Shown in pieces: positions 22,925 through 33,620 of a stretch of 64,000 nt of DNA. The translations under genes were made by a program, and so were the position numbers. The stretch is from assembly GCA_011799875.1 (NCBI GenBank), contig CM022301.1:327688929-327752928 (forward strand), written 5' to 3'. The DNA comes from Thinopyrum elongatum (Eukaryota; Streptophyta; Magnoliopsida; Poales; Poaceae). Each line of letters starts with the position of its first letter. Positions within the stretch are counted from its first letter, which is position 1. The notes beneath the pieces were generated by a model. It saw only the letters and a program-made list of their open reading frames with translations. It had not been told where the DNA came from and made no database searches.

Positions 22925-23510
22925 TTTGCAGGATCCAACTGAAACTCCGTTGGCACAACAGGTATGTTTTTAGAAACTTCCTTGTTTACCTGGTTTGCTG
23001 CTGTAACTTGTTGCTGTAATCATCTTACCAACTTCAAGTTTTCAGGATCCAATTGGAAGTCCAATTGCACAGCAGGTACATTTTCAAAAATATAATTGTG
23101 TAACAGGTTTGCTGCTGTAACTTGTTGCTCTAATCAAGTTACTGACTACTCAACTTTTCAGGATCCAAGAGAAACTCCAATGCCATGACAGGTTCCTTTT
23201 GCAAAACTTGTTTGTTTATCTGCTTTGCTGCTGCAACCGGTTGCTCTAATCACGTTACTGGCTACTCAACTTTTCAGGATCCAAGAGAAACTTCAATGCC
23301 ACAACAGGTACCTTTTGCAAAACTTGTTTGTTTAACTGCTTTGCTGCTGCAACCGGTTACAATGATGTTAATAACTACTTTTCAGCATCCAATCGAAACT
23401 CTTTAATTCCTTATTTGTTTAACTAGTTTGCTGTTCTAACTCCAAGTTGAGATGTTTTGCTAACTTCAACTTTTCGGAATCCAATCGGAACTTTAATGGC
23501 AAAACAGGTT
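22925..23510 (+). repeat. tandem array of ~115-bp units each carrying a 30-nt microexon
   Basis: Microexons at 22,932-22,961, 23,046-23,075, 23,162-23,191 and 23,278-23,307 each run from TTTGCAG/TTTTCAG to GGTA/GGTT. Each encodes ten residues of the form D-P-x-(E/G)-(T/S)-P-x-x-Q-Q (for example DPTETPLAQQ). A fifth (from 23,386) has lost its donor. A sixth, near 23,479, has a changed acceptor (CGG in place of CAG) and runs into the terminal exon. All are 30 nt and phase 0, so any number could be included or skipped without a frame change, except that the third has an internal TGA. Confidence 0.75.
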
Positions 23511-23826
23511 AGCTCAAGATCAAAGAGTGAGGTCCCCATGGACGTTGTATCATCCCACAGCAGTGGCATCGGCCCAATCATGCATCATGAATTGCCAACT
23601 CCTAATGCTCTAGAGGCTAAACTATTGGTAGAAAGAGATTCTGCTTCTGCACTTAGAGATGAAGTTGACATTTTGAGGAAGCAAACAACACAATCACAAG
23701 CAGTACTCAAGACAACCATTAATATTTGGTGGATTTCAAAACGAAGCAAGCTGAGACTGACCGCATTGTTAAGGTCCTGAAGGAAAAAAGGAAATTAAAT
23801 TCCCACTTGGTAAATCATAGGTGAAA

Positions 23827-25266
23827 TGTTTTTTCCGTCGTTGAATAACCTTTGTGTTGTTTGTTCATGTAATCGATCAAACCATTTGTTTTAGAGATCA
23901 TGTAATAATTGTTTTTTGTTTTTTGGTTTGTAATTTTTTTAGCACGAGTCTGTATTAATTGATAAGACTCTGAGACATTTCATTTTGATTGTTGTGCCAG
24001 ACCTACAAATATGCCAATCGGGCTGAATGTGCATTCAGCAGTAATAGTAGTATAGATGGTCCTTAAGTGGCACGCATCTGAAAGGGCCAAGATGTTGTAA
24101 TAGCTTCGCTAAAAAAATGATGCTCTTCTAGCAAAAAAAGTACAGCAGCCTGGCTTATGTATGTTAGTTGATATTATTGATCCATATACTCTATAAGAGT
24201 TTATATGTCTATTAGTTTTGTACATTATTGGTTGATTGACTCGGTATTTTGAATCTTGAGACATGGCTTGTGTACATATCTAAATGGGAGTACACATTAT
24301 GCTGCGTGTGACACTTGAGTTGGACATAAAGTGGTTTCAAATATTCGAATTCACCTTAAACTGGATTCTAGCTTCTGAATTCGAGTATCGGCGTTTGTAA
24401 ATCATATTCATATATGACAGTGGAATACATCTTTGTTGTGCTTTTGAAGATATATAAAAACACATAGAAAGATTTATAAAGATTCGTATAAGAATACAAA
24501 ATGGATTCGAATTTAGTTGCCAGGGTAAACGTGGATGCTTATTGTCCCAAAATTCGAAAGAAGTGGCAAAATATCCACTCCCACGTCGGCTGCCCGAAGC
24601 CAGTGTTTGCGAGATGGAAATTACTGTCTACCCCTTACACGGACAATCCATCGGCCCGATTTCCACTGCTCTCTATAGGGGTAGGTTAGTAACTTCAATT
24701 AGACGTGACACGGCCGCCTCTGAGCCCATTTAGACACAGTGGGTGCCAAACGTGGGCGGTAAAACACATTTGATTCAAGCTTGTCCGAAAGACCTCTGTC
24801 TCTCCCTCCATTTCCCCATTCATACACGATGGGCAGCAAAACAAACTCGACTCGGCCGAAATCGATGTAGGCAAATATTTTCAATAGGGGCAGGTTTGTA
24901 ACTTCACTCAGACATGACACAACCGCCCTACCTGTCAGCCCTGTTCATACACCACGGGCGCCAACCGTGGGCGCCAAAACACCCTCTCGTCGCCCGAAAT
25001 CGCTCTGGGCAAATATTGGGGAGATGCGAGATTACCGTCCTATCCCCAACCGACGAGACGTCCAAAATTTAAATGGGGGCTAAGTTCGTAACTTTCCCAT
25101 ATTTCAGACAGACGCGTCCCAAAAACATGGTTCCTCATACCTCTCCCTCCATTTTCCCATTCATACACCGTCCGCACTAGAACACCATCCCCACACCAGC
25201 CTCCTCCGTCTGCCATCCCATCCATCACCGCCGTCCTCCACCCCACCATCGCTGCCGTCCTCCACC
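23827..25266 (+). promoter_or_regulatory. intergenic region and repeated upstream DNA of TnpA-like locus 2
   Basis: 23,830-24,480 is AT-rich with nothing recognised. From about 24,590 to 25,200 there are three diverged direct repeats of about 190-230 bases, each with GGGGTAGG/GGGGCAGG TT.GTAACTTCA, AGACGTGACAC and CCATTCATACAC phrases. They end shortly before the ATG at 25,267 and probably belong to the promoter. Confidence 0.45.
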
Positions 25267-28200
25267 ATGTCGGAGCGCCTACCAAGACCGTGTCGTCCAC
25301 TGCTAGAGATGGACGTTTCTCATCCACGACGACGGACCAGGAGCCTTGCATCGCGTCCTCTTGCTTCATCGGCGCCATCGTCCTCCTTGCCGGGGCCGCT
25401 CCCACGACCTTCTCGTCCACCGCAACGGGACTTATCCCCCGATACACCCGTGCATCGTTGCAGATCTGCTTCAATGCCACTTACATCCATCGCACCCCCG
25501 ATGCCTACACGGCGCCGCAAGAGAGGCGGTACTACTTCATATCTGCTCAACTTTTTTGATCTCAACCAGAAAATAGATCGTAACTTGGTTACTGTACTTT
25601 CTTTTCAACTCTTAGAATTTAGTTCTTAGTTCGAAGCAAACAATGGTTGCTAAATAGCATTTCTGCGGTTTGCAGCTTCAAATCTGCCATGGCACAGTCA
25701 TAATAGAGTTTAATTGATCATGCTTAGGGTTTCCCCCCTTTTATGATCACTATACGATCAGCATACGTGCTTCGTGTCATAATAGCACTGCTCCACCCAT
25801 CAAGCTAAACAAGCTTAGTTGTTCAAATACGAATCTAATATTATTAAAACAGAGTCATTTAATTGGTCAACTAACTCTTCCTAATTTAGTTTCAAAAATG
25901 CATGTACGCCGCTCTGGTGTGGATCTACAGGGTGCCCACGCTGGGCCGTGGCCCACCCTGGGATTTTGGGTCGGCCCAGGCCCCGATTCCCCTCTGTTCT
26001 ACTGCGCTTCCAATCTCTACTCGCCCCGAGCCGCCTGCCTCGCCGGCGACTTGCCATCCCCGGACGGCATGACTCTAGGAGGAGACGCTGGACTAACAGG
26101 AGGCCAGGAGCCGCTCGCCCAACAGCATCACCGCTGCTCGGGCGCGCTGCCGTGCCTACCTTCCCAGTCCGTTCAGGGCTCAGGCGTGCAGCAGCCACTA
26201 AGCCAACCCAATTTATCCTGAGATACGTCCTCAACACTTAGCAGCCACTCCTCATCACCCATTATCTAATTGATTCATTACTCATTAGGCAGGACTGTCA
26301 TTAGGGTTTATTGTGTACTGAGTGCTACCTACACTTAATGGTTTAGATGTATTTCAGTAATCTTTAGTACCTGTAAAGTTCACAGGGTTTCAAAATTCCG
26401 GCCCTAGGAACAGACACTAGTCATTTTGGATTGTTGGTCATAGTGACATTGACCCAGATTACTACTGCATGCCAGGTTTGTTGACAATTTTACTTGTTTC
26501 TTACTCATTTGATATGATATCCAATTATTCACGTCGATTAGTTGCAAACAATAAGTGCTAGACCAATTTCTTGATTCAGATTTTGGACGGTCTCTTACTG
26601 CAGTTACAATTCTGCATACTTGTCCTAGTAAGCTCACAAGTAATGATTGATTCACTACCTCTATGCTTGCCTTGTCATATTTGTTGTCAATATTCTTTTA
26701 GGGTGGACCACCCTGTTTCAAAATACTGGAACCGCAGATATGAGTGAATAGTATTTCTCTGTGTGATCTCTTCCATCATGTGTGGGCAACGAACACTGCA
26801 TTGTATAGAAAGAAAGTGTCATATCCACCTTTTACATAGACTACGATCTTTTACATGGAATACAATCTGCCTACTTGCTTTGTGTCGCACTACCCGCACT
26901 CCACCCTTGAAGCTAAACATTATGCCACTCATAATTCTTTAGTTTATTTGTTCAAATACGAATTTGATATGATTCTAATGTTCCTACTTTAGTTTTGAAA
27001 TGTGTGTCTGCCTGTTATAGAGACATAAGAGGTTTGTATTTTTGTGTGTGGTCTGGTCAGCACGGTTGGGGGGTGAACTTTGCATACGCAGGGGTTTATA
27101 GGGAGACACTCTTTGAGTTGAATCCGCAATGCATTCCGTAGATAATCTGACTACTTTTTATGTTTTCATGAATCTCAGATACTGAACAGCATCATAATGA
27201 TTATGAGCTTGCGCGCATGAAAAGAATAAAGCAGAACAATGCCATGGTTGTCAAACTTGGCATTAAGGGACTGAAATCAAGTCTGGATGCAATGCAATGC
27301 AAACACTCTCCACCTACAGATTCATGCTCAGAATATGATCCTAACAGTGATTCTGAGCTAGAGGGAGACCTAAGTCAATGTAGCTCCCTAGTGGAGGAGT
27401 CAGAGGAAGATGCCCTATCTTATTCACCCATCAAGGTGTTTGCTCTAACTTTCCAAGGTTATATTTGTCGCACAAATCTTGCAACTGATGCTTTGCATTG
27501 CTTCTACTTTGTTGCACTGCCATTAGCTTAGTTCACACATCGTGTATGTGAATACGCCCTGCCTATCCATTTTCAGTACATATTCCATCTATCATCATAC
27601 CATATTTATCCATTCAAATGTTGTTCTTGTGTATCAGACATTCAAAAGGAAGAGGGCGATTGGTGATTGCGGAGGAGCACGAACAAAGTATTTGGAAAAG
27701 ATAGTGACACCTGATAAATCAAATAGCCCATTAGGTGTAGTTACAATATCACCAGACCCAGAAAACACGGTTACAACTCTAGCAGACTCTAGCCCTACTA
27801 CACTGGCCATCTCTGATGCCCCAACTCAGCAGACTCCAACTACCGCAAACAATACGATGATGTCAGTTGACATAGCACCAGCTCTATGACGCAAAACCCC
27901 CATTCCAGCAAAGAGTACACCAAATCCAGTTGCCAAATCCCTTTTCAAACAAGAGAGAGCCCCAATTGCAGCAAATAGGACTCCTGTTCCACTTCTTCCC
28001 AGTTTAGAAGACGAAGCTTATATTGTTGTCAGGAACTTTGTGCGCATCTTTCCTTCATGGGAAGATTATACCAGACAAAGAACAATTTCCAATCTTCCTC
28101 CGCAACTTACGCGTAAGTAATGTACTAATGTTATTCATGGTAATTACTGCATATGTTTCTGCTGACAGAAGACACAAGATTTCATTCTTTTAAATAGGCG

Positions 28201-30175
28201 AGGACCAAACTGGATAGTCAAGACGAGCAAGGGTTGGTTGCGCTTTTCAAGCACTCGTTGATGAAGTATCGTTCCTACCTAAGGCAAGCGCACTTCGATG
28301 GCAAGCCTCTAAACAAAATTTCTGTAAAGTCTCCGGTGATACATTTATCAGACAGTGGCTGGAATAATCTTGTTACACATTGGTCTCATCTGCAGCGTAA
28401 GGTACTGTCTATGATATCACATCACAATTTGAACTACATTTCTGCATGTGCCTTAACGTCTCACTTGTACGAAAATTGTTTGCAGAAGAACATTCATTCT
28501 CAAGGGACCACAAAATCTCGCAACTATACTGCACACTGCATTGCCCTTGTAAGTATCTCTTGCCCTGTATGACCATACTTACTTTCATAGCTGGTTGATT
28601 ATGTAGCATCACTGCACATGTTAGCCTCGTTATCCTCCATTTGGTGGACATTATAAGATCCTTGTCGACTCTTACATAAATTTAGAATCAACCCAATGCT
28701 TTTGAAGAGGTTTAGCTCAACAGTCCTCTTGTAAGGACTGAATCTTGTCTATCACTGTACTTACATTAACATCTACTCCCTCCGTCCCATAATATAAGAG
28801 CGTTTTGTACAGTACACCAGTGTTCAAAACACTCTTATATTATGGGAAGAGGGATTGGTTCATTGTGTAGCATTCTGCATCTTATCTCCCTCGCCCACCA
28901 TTTACTAAAAAATATCAGATCTATATTTAATCTTACCAAAAAGTTGAATACATAGACAATGCCAGTGCAGAAGTGTAGCCCATTGCTCTTGTCAGTACAT
29001 TTTGTCCTGTAACGCTTGTACTTTCAGTGATTGGTAGTTGATTATGTAGCATCAATCTGCATCTTATCTTCATTATCCTCTATCCCTTCCAGTATTATCA
29101 TATCTATAATTACTCTCTACAAAATGTAGAGTACAGGCAATGCTTATGAAGAAGATTATGTGCTAAAATTCTTGAGTTTTCCTTCCCTTGACATGGAGAA
29201 GGGCATTATAAAGCCGGTGTTAAATGTTAATGTAAGTCAGTCCTTCTAAAGCCTTTATCATCAAATGTAGTTTAATTTGCTCATACTCCCTATCGTCAAC
29301 TGCTACTTAGTTTGCTGTTTCTATCAAAATGCATGTTCGCAACAACTGTAAGTTCCAAGTTTTACTTGTAAAACCAAATTCCTTATTCATACCATGCACA
29401 TTACTCAATACTCCCTATATGTATGCTTGTTTTTATGGATCTATAATCCAGTGTGCGGTGAAGCAGTCCACGTTTGCACCTTGTCATCTCCTGTTTTATC
29501 TTACTGATGTGGCTGATGATATGAACAACATGCCATGCACATTAACCAAAATAGATACAATGATTGTCTTTACCCTTCATCTATGCTTCTTTTGTTGACA
29601 TGGTAAGCCAATAGTGTGGTGAAGCTCCCCGCATTATGAACAATGCCAAATTATGCTATTGATATTTTGAACTTACTCTTTATTTTCTAATTTGAAATTG
29701 GATGGAATTGACAGCATAGTTACCATCTTTGTTTATACACGTGCAAAATCTGTCATCTCTCTGCTTGTTTCAGGGTGATATGCCTGATGGCATGCACAAG
29801 TCTGCTGAAGGCTGTGAGACAAACCCAACATATATTGCAGCAAAGAAGGCAAAACATCTTGAAGATAGCGAGACAACCCTAAAGTCTTATCTTGATGCAG
29901 TGTTCAAGTTACTTGAGACTAGCAGTCAAACAAGCTCACAGAATTTGCTCTCTGAATAAGTTCAACTTCTTCAGTCCCAAGTTCTAGCAGAAAGGCATTC
30001 TGCAACTCAACTTCGACTTGAAGTCCTATCTCTAAGAAAGATTGCGGAGAACACCAATGAGAACCTCATTGCTAAACAGCTACACCTGGAAGCTATGACC
30101 GACATGCTAGGCCGGTCTCACAGCCTTGCTCAGTAGCTTGCGCAGCAGTTCCCGCGCAAGGCTAACCTTTCTTGA
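25267..30175 (+). pseudogene. TnpA-like locus 2: En/Spm (Ptta, Transposase_24-like) accessory protein gene
   Basis: Plus strand. Likely exons: 25,267-25,528 (basic, Pro/Arg-rich, ending TRRRKRG); 27,179-27,435 (acidic, EYDPNSDSELEGD); 27,638-28,112 (TFKRKRAIG, Pro/Thr linker, then RNFVRIFPSWEDYTRQR); 28,198-28,401 (SLMKYRSYLRQAHFDGKP, then SGWNNLVTHWSHLQRK); 28,486-28,548 (NIHSQGTTKSRNYTAH); 29,137-29,231; and 29,774-30,175 (coiled coil, LLQSQVLAERHSATQLRLEV). A tryptophan-bounded W..LV..W segment followed by N...G.KS...H is the pattern of plant Ptta/En-Spm accessory transposases. In-frame stops at 27,887-27,889 (TGA), 29,957-29,959 (TAA) and 30,134-30,136 (TAG), and a frame problem at the 28,112/28,198 junction, mark it as decayed. 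In a working element the product would bind subterminal repeats and assist excision. Confidence 0.6.
28776..28853. mobile_element. short Stowaway-type MITE in an intron
   Basis: CTCCCTCCGTCCCATAATATA at the left and TATATTATGGGAAGAGGGA at the right form an imperfect terminal inverted repeat around a core of about 40 bases. It lies in the intron between the exons ending at 28,548 and starting at 29,137. TA precedes the left end (28,774-28,775); the right flank is mutated (TT). Confidence 0.75.
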
Positions 30176-31723
30176 ACTGTCTTGGAAGTGGTCTTGGTTC
30201 AGTATTATTTTGTTATGCTGCAATGGCGCCCAGTTTTTGTAATCTGCTTCTTCGTTGCGCTTTATGATCACTGGTGGCGAACTTCCATGCCCAGTGGATG
30301 TAATAAACCATAAATCCTTTATTGTATAGTGTAGGTTTATTCTAAGTTACTATGCCATAATTTCTTTATTGTATAGAGTAGGTTTGTTCTTAATTCCTAC
30401 TAGTTACCATATATGCCATCATTCGCTATCTGAAAAAAAACCAGCGAAAACCTGATGTAGTCGACCGGGCCGAAACATTCGCCTCTAACGGGCCTGCATT
30501 TTAGCGGGCCACAATTGGCCCGGCCTGCAACTTTCTTGGGCCTGAAAGGCCATTGGGGCCTTCACGCTTTGCGCCAGGCCCACAACTTATGCGGGCCTAT
30601 ATTAGGCCCAAAGTTTAGTTGGGCCTTTAGTGGACCCAGCACTTAGTTGGGCCCATGTAGCTTCGGGCCACTAACAGGCTGAATATTCTGCTGGCCTGTT
30701 ATGGCCCAGAAGAAACCATGGGCCTTTAGCAGGTCGAAATGCATGTTGGGCCTCAATTTTCAATAGTCGTCGATGGGCCTTCAGCAGGCTGAAATGTAGA
30801 CCGGGCCATTATTGGCCCAGTTATATGACGGGCCACTACCAGGCCGACAATATCTCGGGCCTTAGTTGGCCCACTGATATCATGGGCCTTTAAGAGGTCG
30901 AAAGCTTGGTATTGGCATCAACGGGCCGAATTATACGACAGGCCTTTAACAGGCCCAAAGTCACGTTGGGCTGAACTGTTGCCACCTTGATCACGGGCCG
31001 TTAGAGGATCGGATGTGGCGTCGGACCATATATGGCCCATGGGCAGCACGGGCCATTCCCAGGCCGAAAGACACACCAGGCTGAAATGGGCCCATGTCTA
31101 CATCGGACCTCTAACAGGCTGAAATGTCACTGGGCCGTAATTGGGCCCAAATATTCGGCGAACAATTAACGGGCCAGATCTGGCTTCGGGCCGTAAATGG
31201 GCCATGTTTAAATAGGCCATTAGTTGGCTGGCCCACTAGTACCTGAGTAAATACTATGGGCCTTTGACTGGGCCGGCCTTTTTAACCTATATGGGCCTCT
31301 GTTGGGCCCTGCCACGTGTCGACGTATCATAGGCATGTCTCCTCAATTGGACGGACGACATCTGGCCCACCGAGGAGCCGACACGTGTTTCCTCTAGCCA
31401 ATGATGATTTTACACATGGAAAATCCCCGTTGGTCCAGGCTGTTAACGGGTTATCGGATCCAAACCGGAACCCGATAGCTTAACGGTGACCCGTTACGGT
31501 GGATGCCACATGTCGGTTACCCTTGACGAAAGCACTTCCATGATGCGCCATTTATCAACATGGAAGTGGACACTTCCGTGATGATAATGTTGGTATTGTC
31601 ATGGAACACTTCTACGACAACACAGGTATGACTATCTTGATTCTGTCATAAAATCTTCATGGATGTACATGCATGACAAAAAACGCGACCTACTGTGACA
31701 AACACGTATCATCACCGAAGTGG
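30176..31723 (+). repeat. 3' subterminal region with GGCCC/GGGCC array
   Basis: From about 30,465 to 31,320 the trinucleotide-rich core GGGCC or GGCCC recurs every 20 to 40 bases, often as TTGGGCC, GGCCCA or AACGGGCC, more than thirty times on both strands. Nearest the terminus (31,560-31,720) are phrases such as CTTCCATGATG, TTCTACGACA and CATGACAAAAA, which mirror those just inside the left end (440-560). No gene is seen after 30,175. Confidence 0.65.
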
Positions 31724-31737
31724 TTTTTTTTGTAGTG
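31724..31737 (-). repeat. right CACTA terminal inverted repeat
   Basis: Exact reverse complement of 392-405, followed by the ACC target duplication at 31,738-31,740. Confidence 0.9.
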
Positions 31738-32278
31738 ACCCTAAGCGAGCACCCGAGTGTCCGAAGACCTTGACAGAGAGCAGGGTGGCATCCATTAACT
31801 TGAAATAGAGGACGTGCCCAGCTGCCAAGCTATGAGCACGAGCAAAAGTCTTCCAACCATGCCGGAGAAGCATGACATGAGGAGCGGGGAACTCTATGTC
31901 CGCCCGCATGCTTCCATTACAATAGCCTCTCATGTGCAGCCTCAACCCCGGCGGCTGTTCGATCTCCATCACCCTTGCGAATGGAGTAGGAAGCCAAAGG
32001 CGGCTGCGCGGGGGTCCTCGCAGCTTGACGATGAACTCCAGCGGCTGGTTCACAACGTGGCCTTCATTAGGATCTTGAGCAGCAGGAGGAGGTGCGATCA
32101 AAGCCCCACCTCATCCTCCTCGGCCCCGAGTGCCGCGGCGACCACGACCTCATCCTCTCCCGCCTCCCCTCGCGGCGGGCTCCGCTTCCACGTCCCCAAG
32201 GGGAGGAGGGAGGCGCTGTCGAGCAGAAGCCCTCATCGCCACTACTGGAGTACCGCTGTGCCCTCTTCCCCTCACCAT
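31738..32278 (-). pseudogene. 5' part of the B3-domain gene split by CACTA
   Basis: The ATG at 32,278 opens a frame that runs to the transposon and then resumes at 391-270. After an Arg/Gly-rich leader come TGA codons at 32,150-32,152 (codon 43) and 32,111-32,113 (codon 56), both where CGA would fit an Arg/Gly run. From about 32,060 the frame encodes one B3 domain: VNQPLEFIVKLRGPPRSRL, then WLPTPFARVMEI, MRADIEFPAPHVMLLRHGW, FARAHSLAAGHVLYFKL and SVKVFGHSG. The GW..F...L..G..L.F arrangement is the family signature. The nominal product is 219 residues with a single B3 domain and an acidic tail, shorter than ARF or RAV proteins and like small REM members. The two stops and the 31-kb insertion leave it non-functional as read. 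DNA binding is inferred. Confidence 0.8.
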
Positions 32279-32346
32279 GATGAAGGAGCAACGTCAGAAG
32301 ATAGAATGAGGAGATGGGTGTGAGCCAGCACCTCGCCTGTGTCCCC

Positions 32347-32354
32347 TTTTTATA
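32347..32354 (-). promoter_or_regulatory. TATA box of the B3 gene
   Basis: TATAAAAA on the minus strand, about 70 bases upstream of the ATG at 32,278, followed by a pyrimidine-rich leader. Spacing fits a plant core promoter. Confidence 0.6.
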
Positions 32355-32399
32355 GGCAAACAGGGTCGGGGGCTGGCTCCTCACTCAAGGGAGGCAACC

Positions 32400-32690
32400 G
32401 CCCCTCTCCGCCAATCCGGCTCCCCCGCACCATCAACGGCTCGTGGAATCAAGGCCGACCCCCTGCGCCAATCCATGGCGTCTAGTTTTCTGCCATGGCA
32501 CACATTTCAGCACCCTCTGCGTCCGCCACCAACCCTGCGCAATGCATGTGGCGTACGTGGTAGAAACGCCTGAAGCGGAGAAGATAATGGAATGGTAGTT
32601 ATCGCCCTATGAACGTCAGACGTGGGTAGCCCATGGATCGTGGCTTTAACCTCCCCACTACATCTCGCACGACACGAGGGAAAACCAGAA
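32400..32690. other. B3 gene upstream region
   Basis: Unique-looking promoter DNA of the B3 gene with no recognised repeat or frame. Confidence 0.35.
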
Positions 32691-33620
32691 ACTGACTCAA
32701 GTGCAGGTTAATGAAGAAGCAAGGAAAATCTCAAAGGATGAGCTACCACAAGACCTCTGCCTGTGTACATGATAGGGCCTACCCTGACGACGCTCGGCAG
32801 CGCGTTCGGGCCAGGCCCGGGAGCTCCTGTCGGTGCAACAGACCCTGGTGTATGTTGCCCAGATTGTACACAGGCTCAGGAACAAGGTTACAGCATCCAA
32901 GACAAGGTCAAGCTGAAGATATAGCCCTTTGAGAAGTCAAAGGGCGGATCAAGAAGACCAAGACAAACCAAAGGAGCTAGATCTCACCAAGGTGAAACCT
33001 CCCTTGCCCGGCTGGTGAGCCTGGTTAGGTCAAGGTCGTCGCAGAGACAAGTCTCAAGACTCCCCCGGCAGGCTTGCCGGGGACGCCGAGGGCGGATTAC
33101 CCCGCCAAGCCTACACTGCTCCACCTCACAGCAACGCAAGTCACCTATCGTTGCGGTGTCGAGCCCCCAAGTGATTAAGTGGCCGTATTTGGTACGTGGC
33201 AGGCCATTTCTGAGGAAGAACACCCCTAAATGACACCCATCCAGGAGATGTGTCACGCAGGCAGGCGAAGAGGTGGTTGAATGGCACGACAAGGCTTGCC
33301 GGGCTACACCCACGATGTGACACTAAGAGGTGCATTTAATGCGCCTTGTCCTGTCTGCAGAGTTAGGTATGATAGCACTATTTGCCATTGTGGTGACCCC
33401 TTGACCTATAAAAGAAGGGCCGGGGCAACCTTAGAAAGGATTCGGGCCCTTGAACGCTCATACGCGTGTAGCTGCTCTCGTCCCAAGGCGACCTTGCCGG
33501 GCTAGAGCGATGCGTCTCCACCCCGGTCCATTCATTAATCCACCAAAGCAGGAGTAGGGTTTACGCCTCGCGGCAGCCCGAACATGGGTAAAAACTGCCC
33601 GTGTCATCACCGCCGCGCCG
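32691..33620 (+). mobile_element. LTR-like retroelement fragment
   Basis: The core promoter TATAAAAG at 33,407-33,414 is preceded by CTTGCCGGG/CCGGCAGGCTTGCCGG repeats and followed by ...CGCTCATACGCG, CTAGGGC-like leader DNA and GCCCGAACATGGGTAAAAACTG. That is the layout of a Triticeae LTR. I could not fix the termini or a second copy, and no gag or pol frame is present, so it may be a solo or truncated LTR. Confidence 0.4.

Larger units (their letters stand above)
20069..23826 (+). pseudogene. TnpA-like locus 1: exons, microexon array and coiled coil
   Basis: Plus strand. Possible first exon 20,069-20,093 (MPKRRPEL, then GTATCC). Exon 20,376-20,489 (38 codons, phase 0) has GLHIQASG, HPKRKQSW and SEPVQRAS; a second, diverged copy lies at 22,204-22,316. 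Then come 30-nt phase-0 microexons and a last exon to about 23,824, beginning near 23,479 (NPIGTLMAKQVSSRSKSE). The last exon has a coiled coil (ALEAKLLVERDSASALRDEV) and one frame shift near 23,720, after which DFKTKQAETDRIVKVLKEK continues to a TGA. The C-terminal coiled coil and the upstream DNA resemble the locus at 25,267-30,175, so I treat them as paralogues. Locus 1 lacks the W..LV..W domain. A stop in the third microexon, the doubled exon and an inserted transposon indicate decay. Confidence 0.5.
392..31737 (+). mobile_element. 31.3-kb CACTA (En/Spm-type) DNA transposon
   Basis: The left end is CACTAC followed by eight A; the right end is eight T followed by GTAGTG, giving 14-bp perfect terminal inverted repeats. 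Weaker similarity continues inward on both sides (TCCGTGA/TTCGGTGA, then TGTCATG-rich DNA). It is flanked by the 3-bp direct repeat ACC, as expected for CACTA. The interior holds subterminal repeat arrays, two loci related to the accessory En/Spm protein, several other gene-like segments and MITEs. I found no reading frame resembling the large DDE transposase (TnpD), so mobility probably depended on a relative. The plus orientation was assigned from the TnpA-like genes. At 31.3 kb it is large for the superfamily, apparently because of captured and nested DNA. Confidence 0.88.

Noticed and set aside
25879..26241. Open frames on both strands around ATGCATGTACGCCGC as a separate gene
   Set aside because: They lie in the large first intron of TnpA-like locus 2, overlap each other on both strands and show no domain. 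They are possibly a small insertion.
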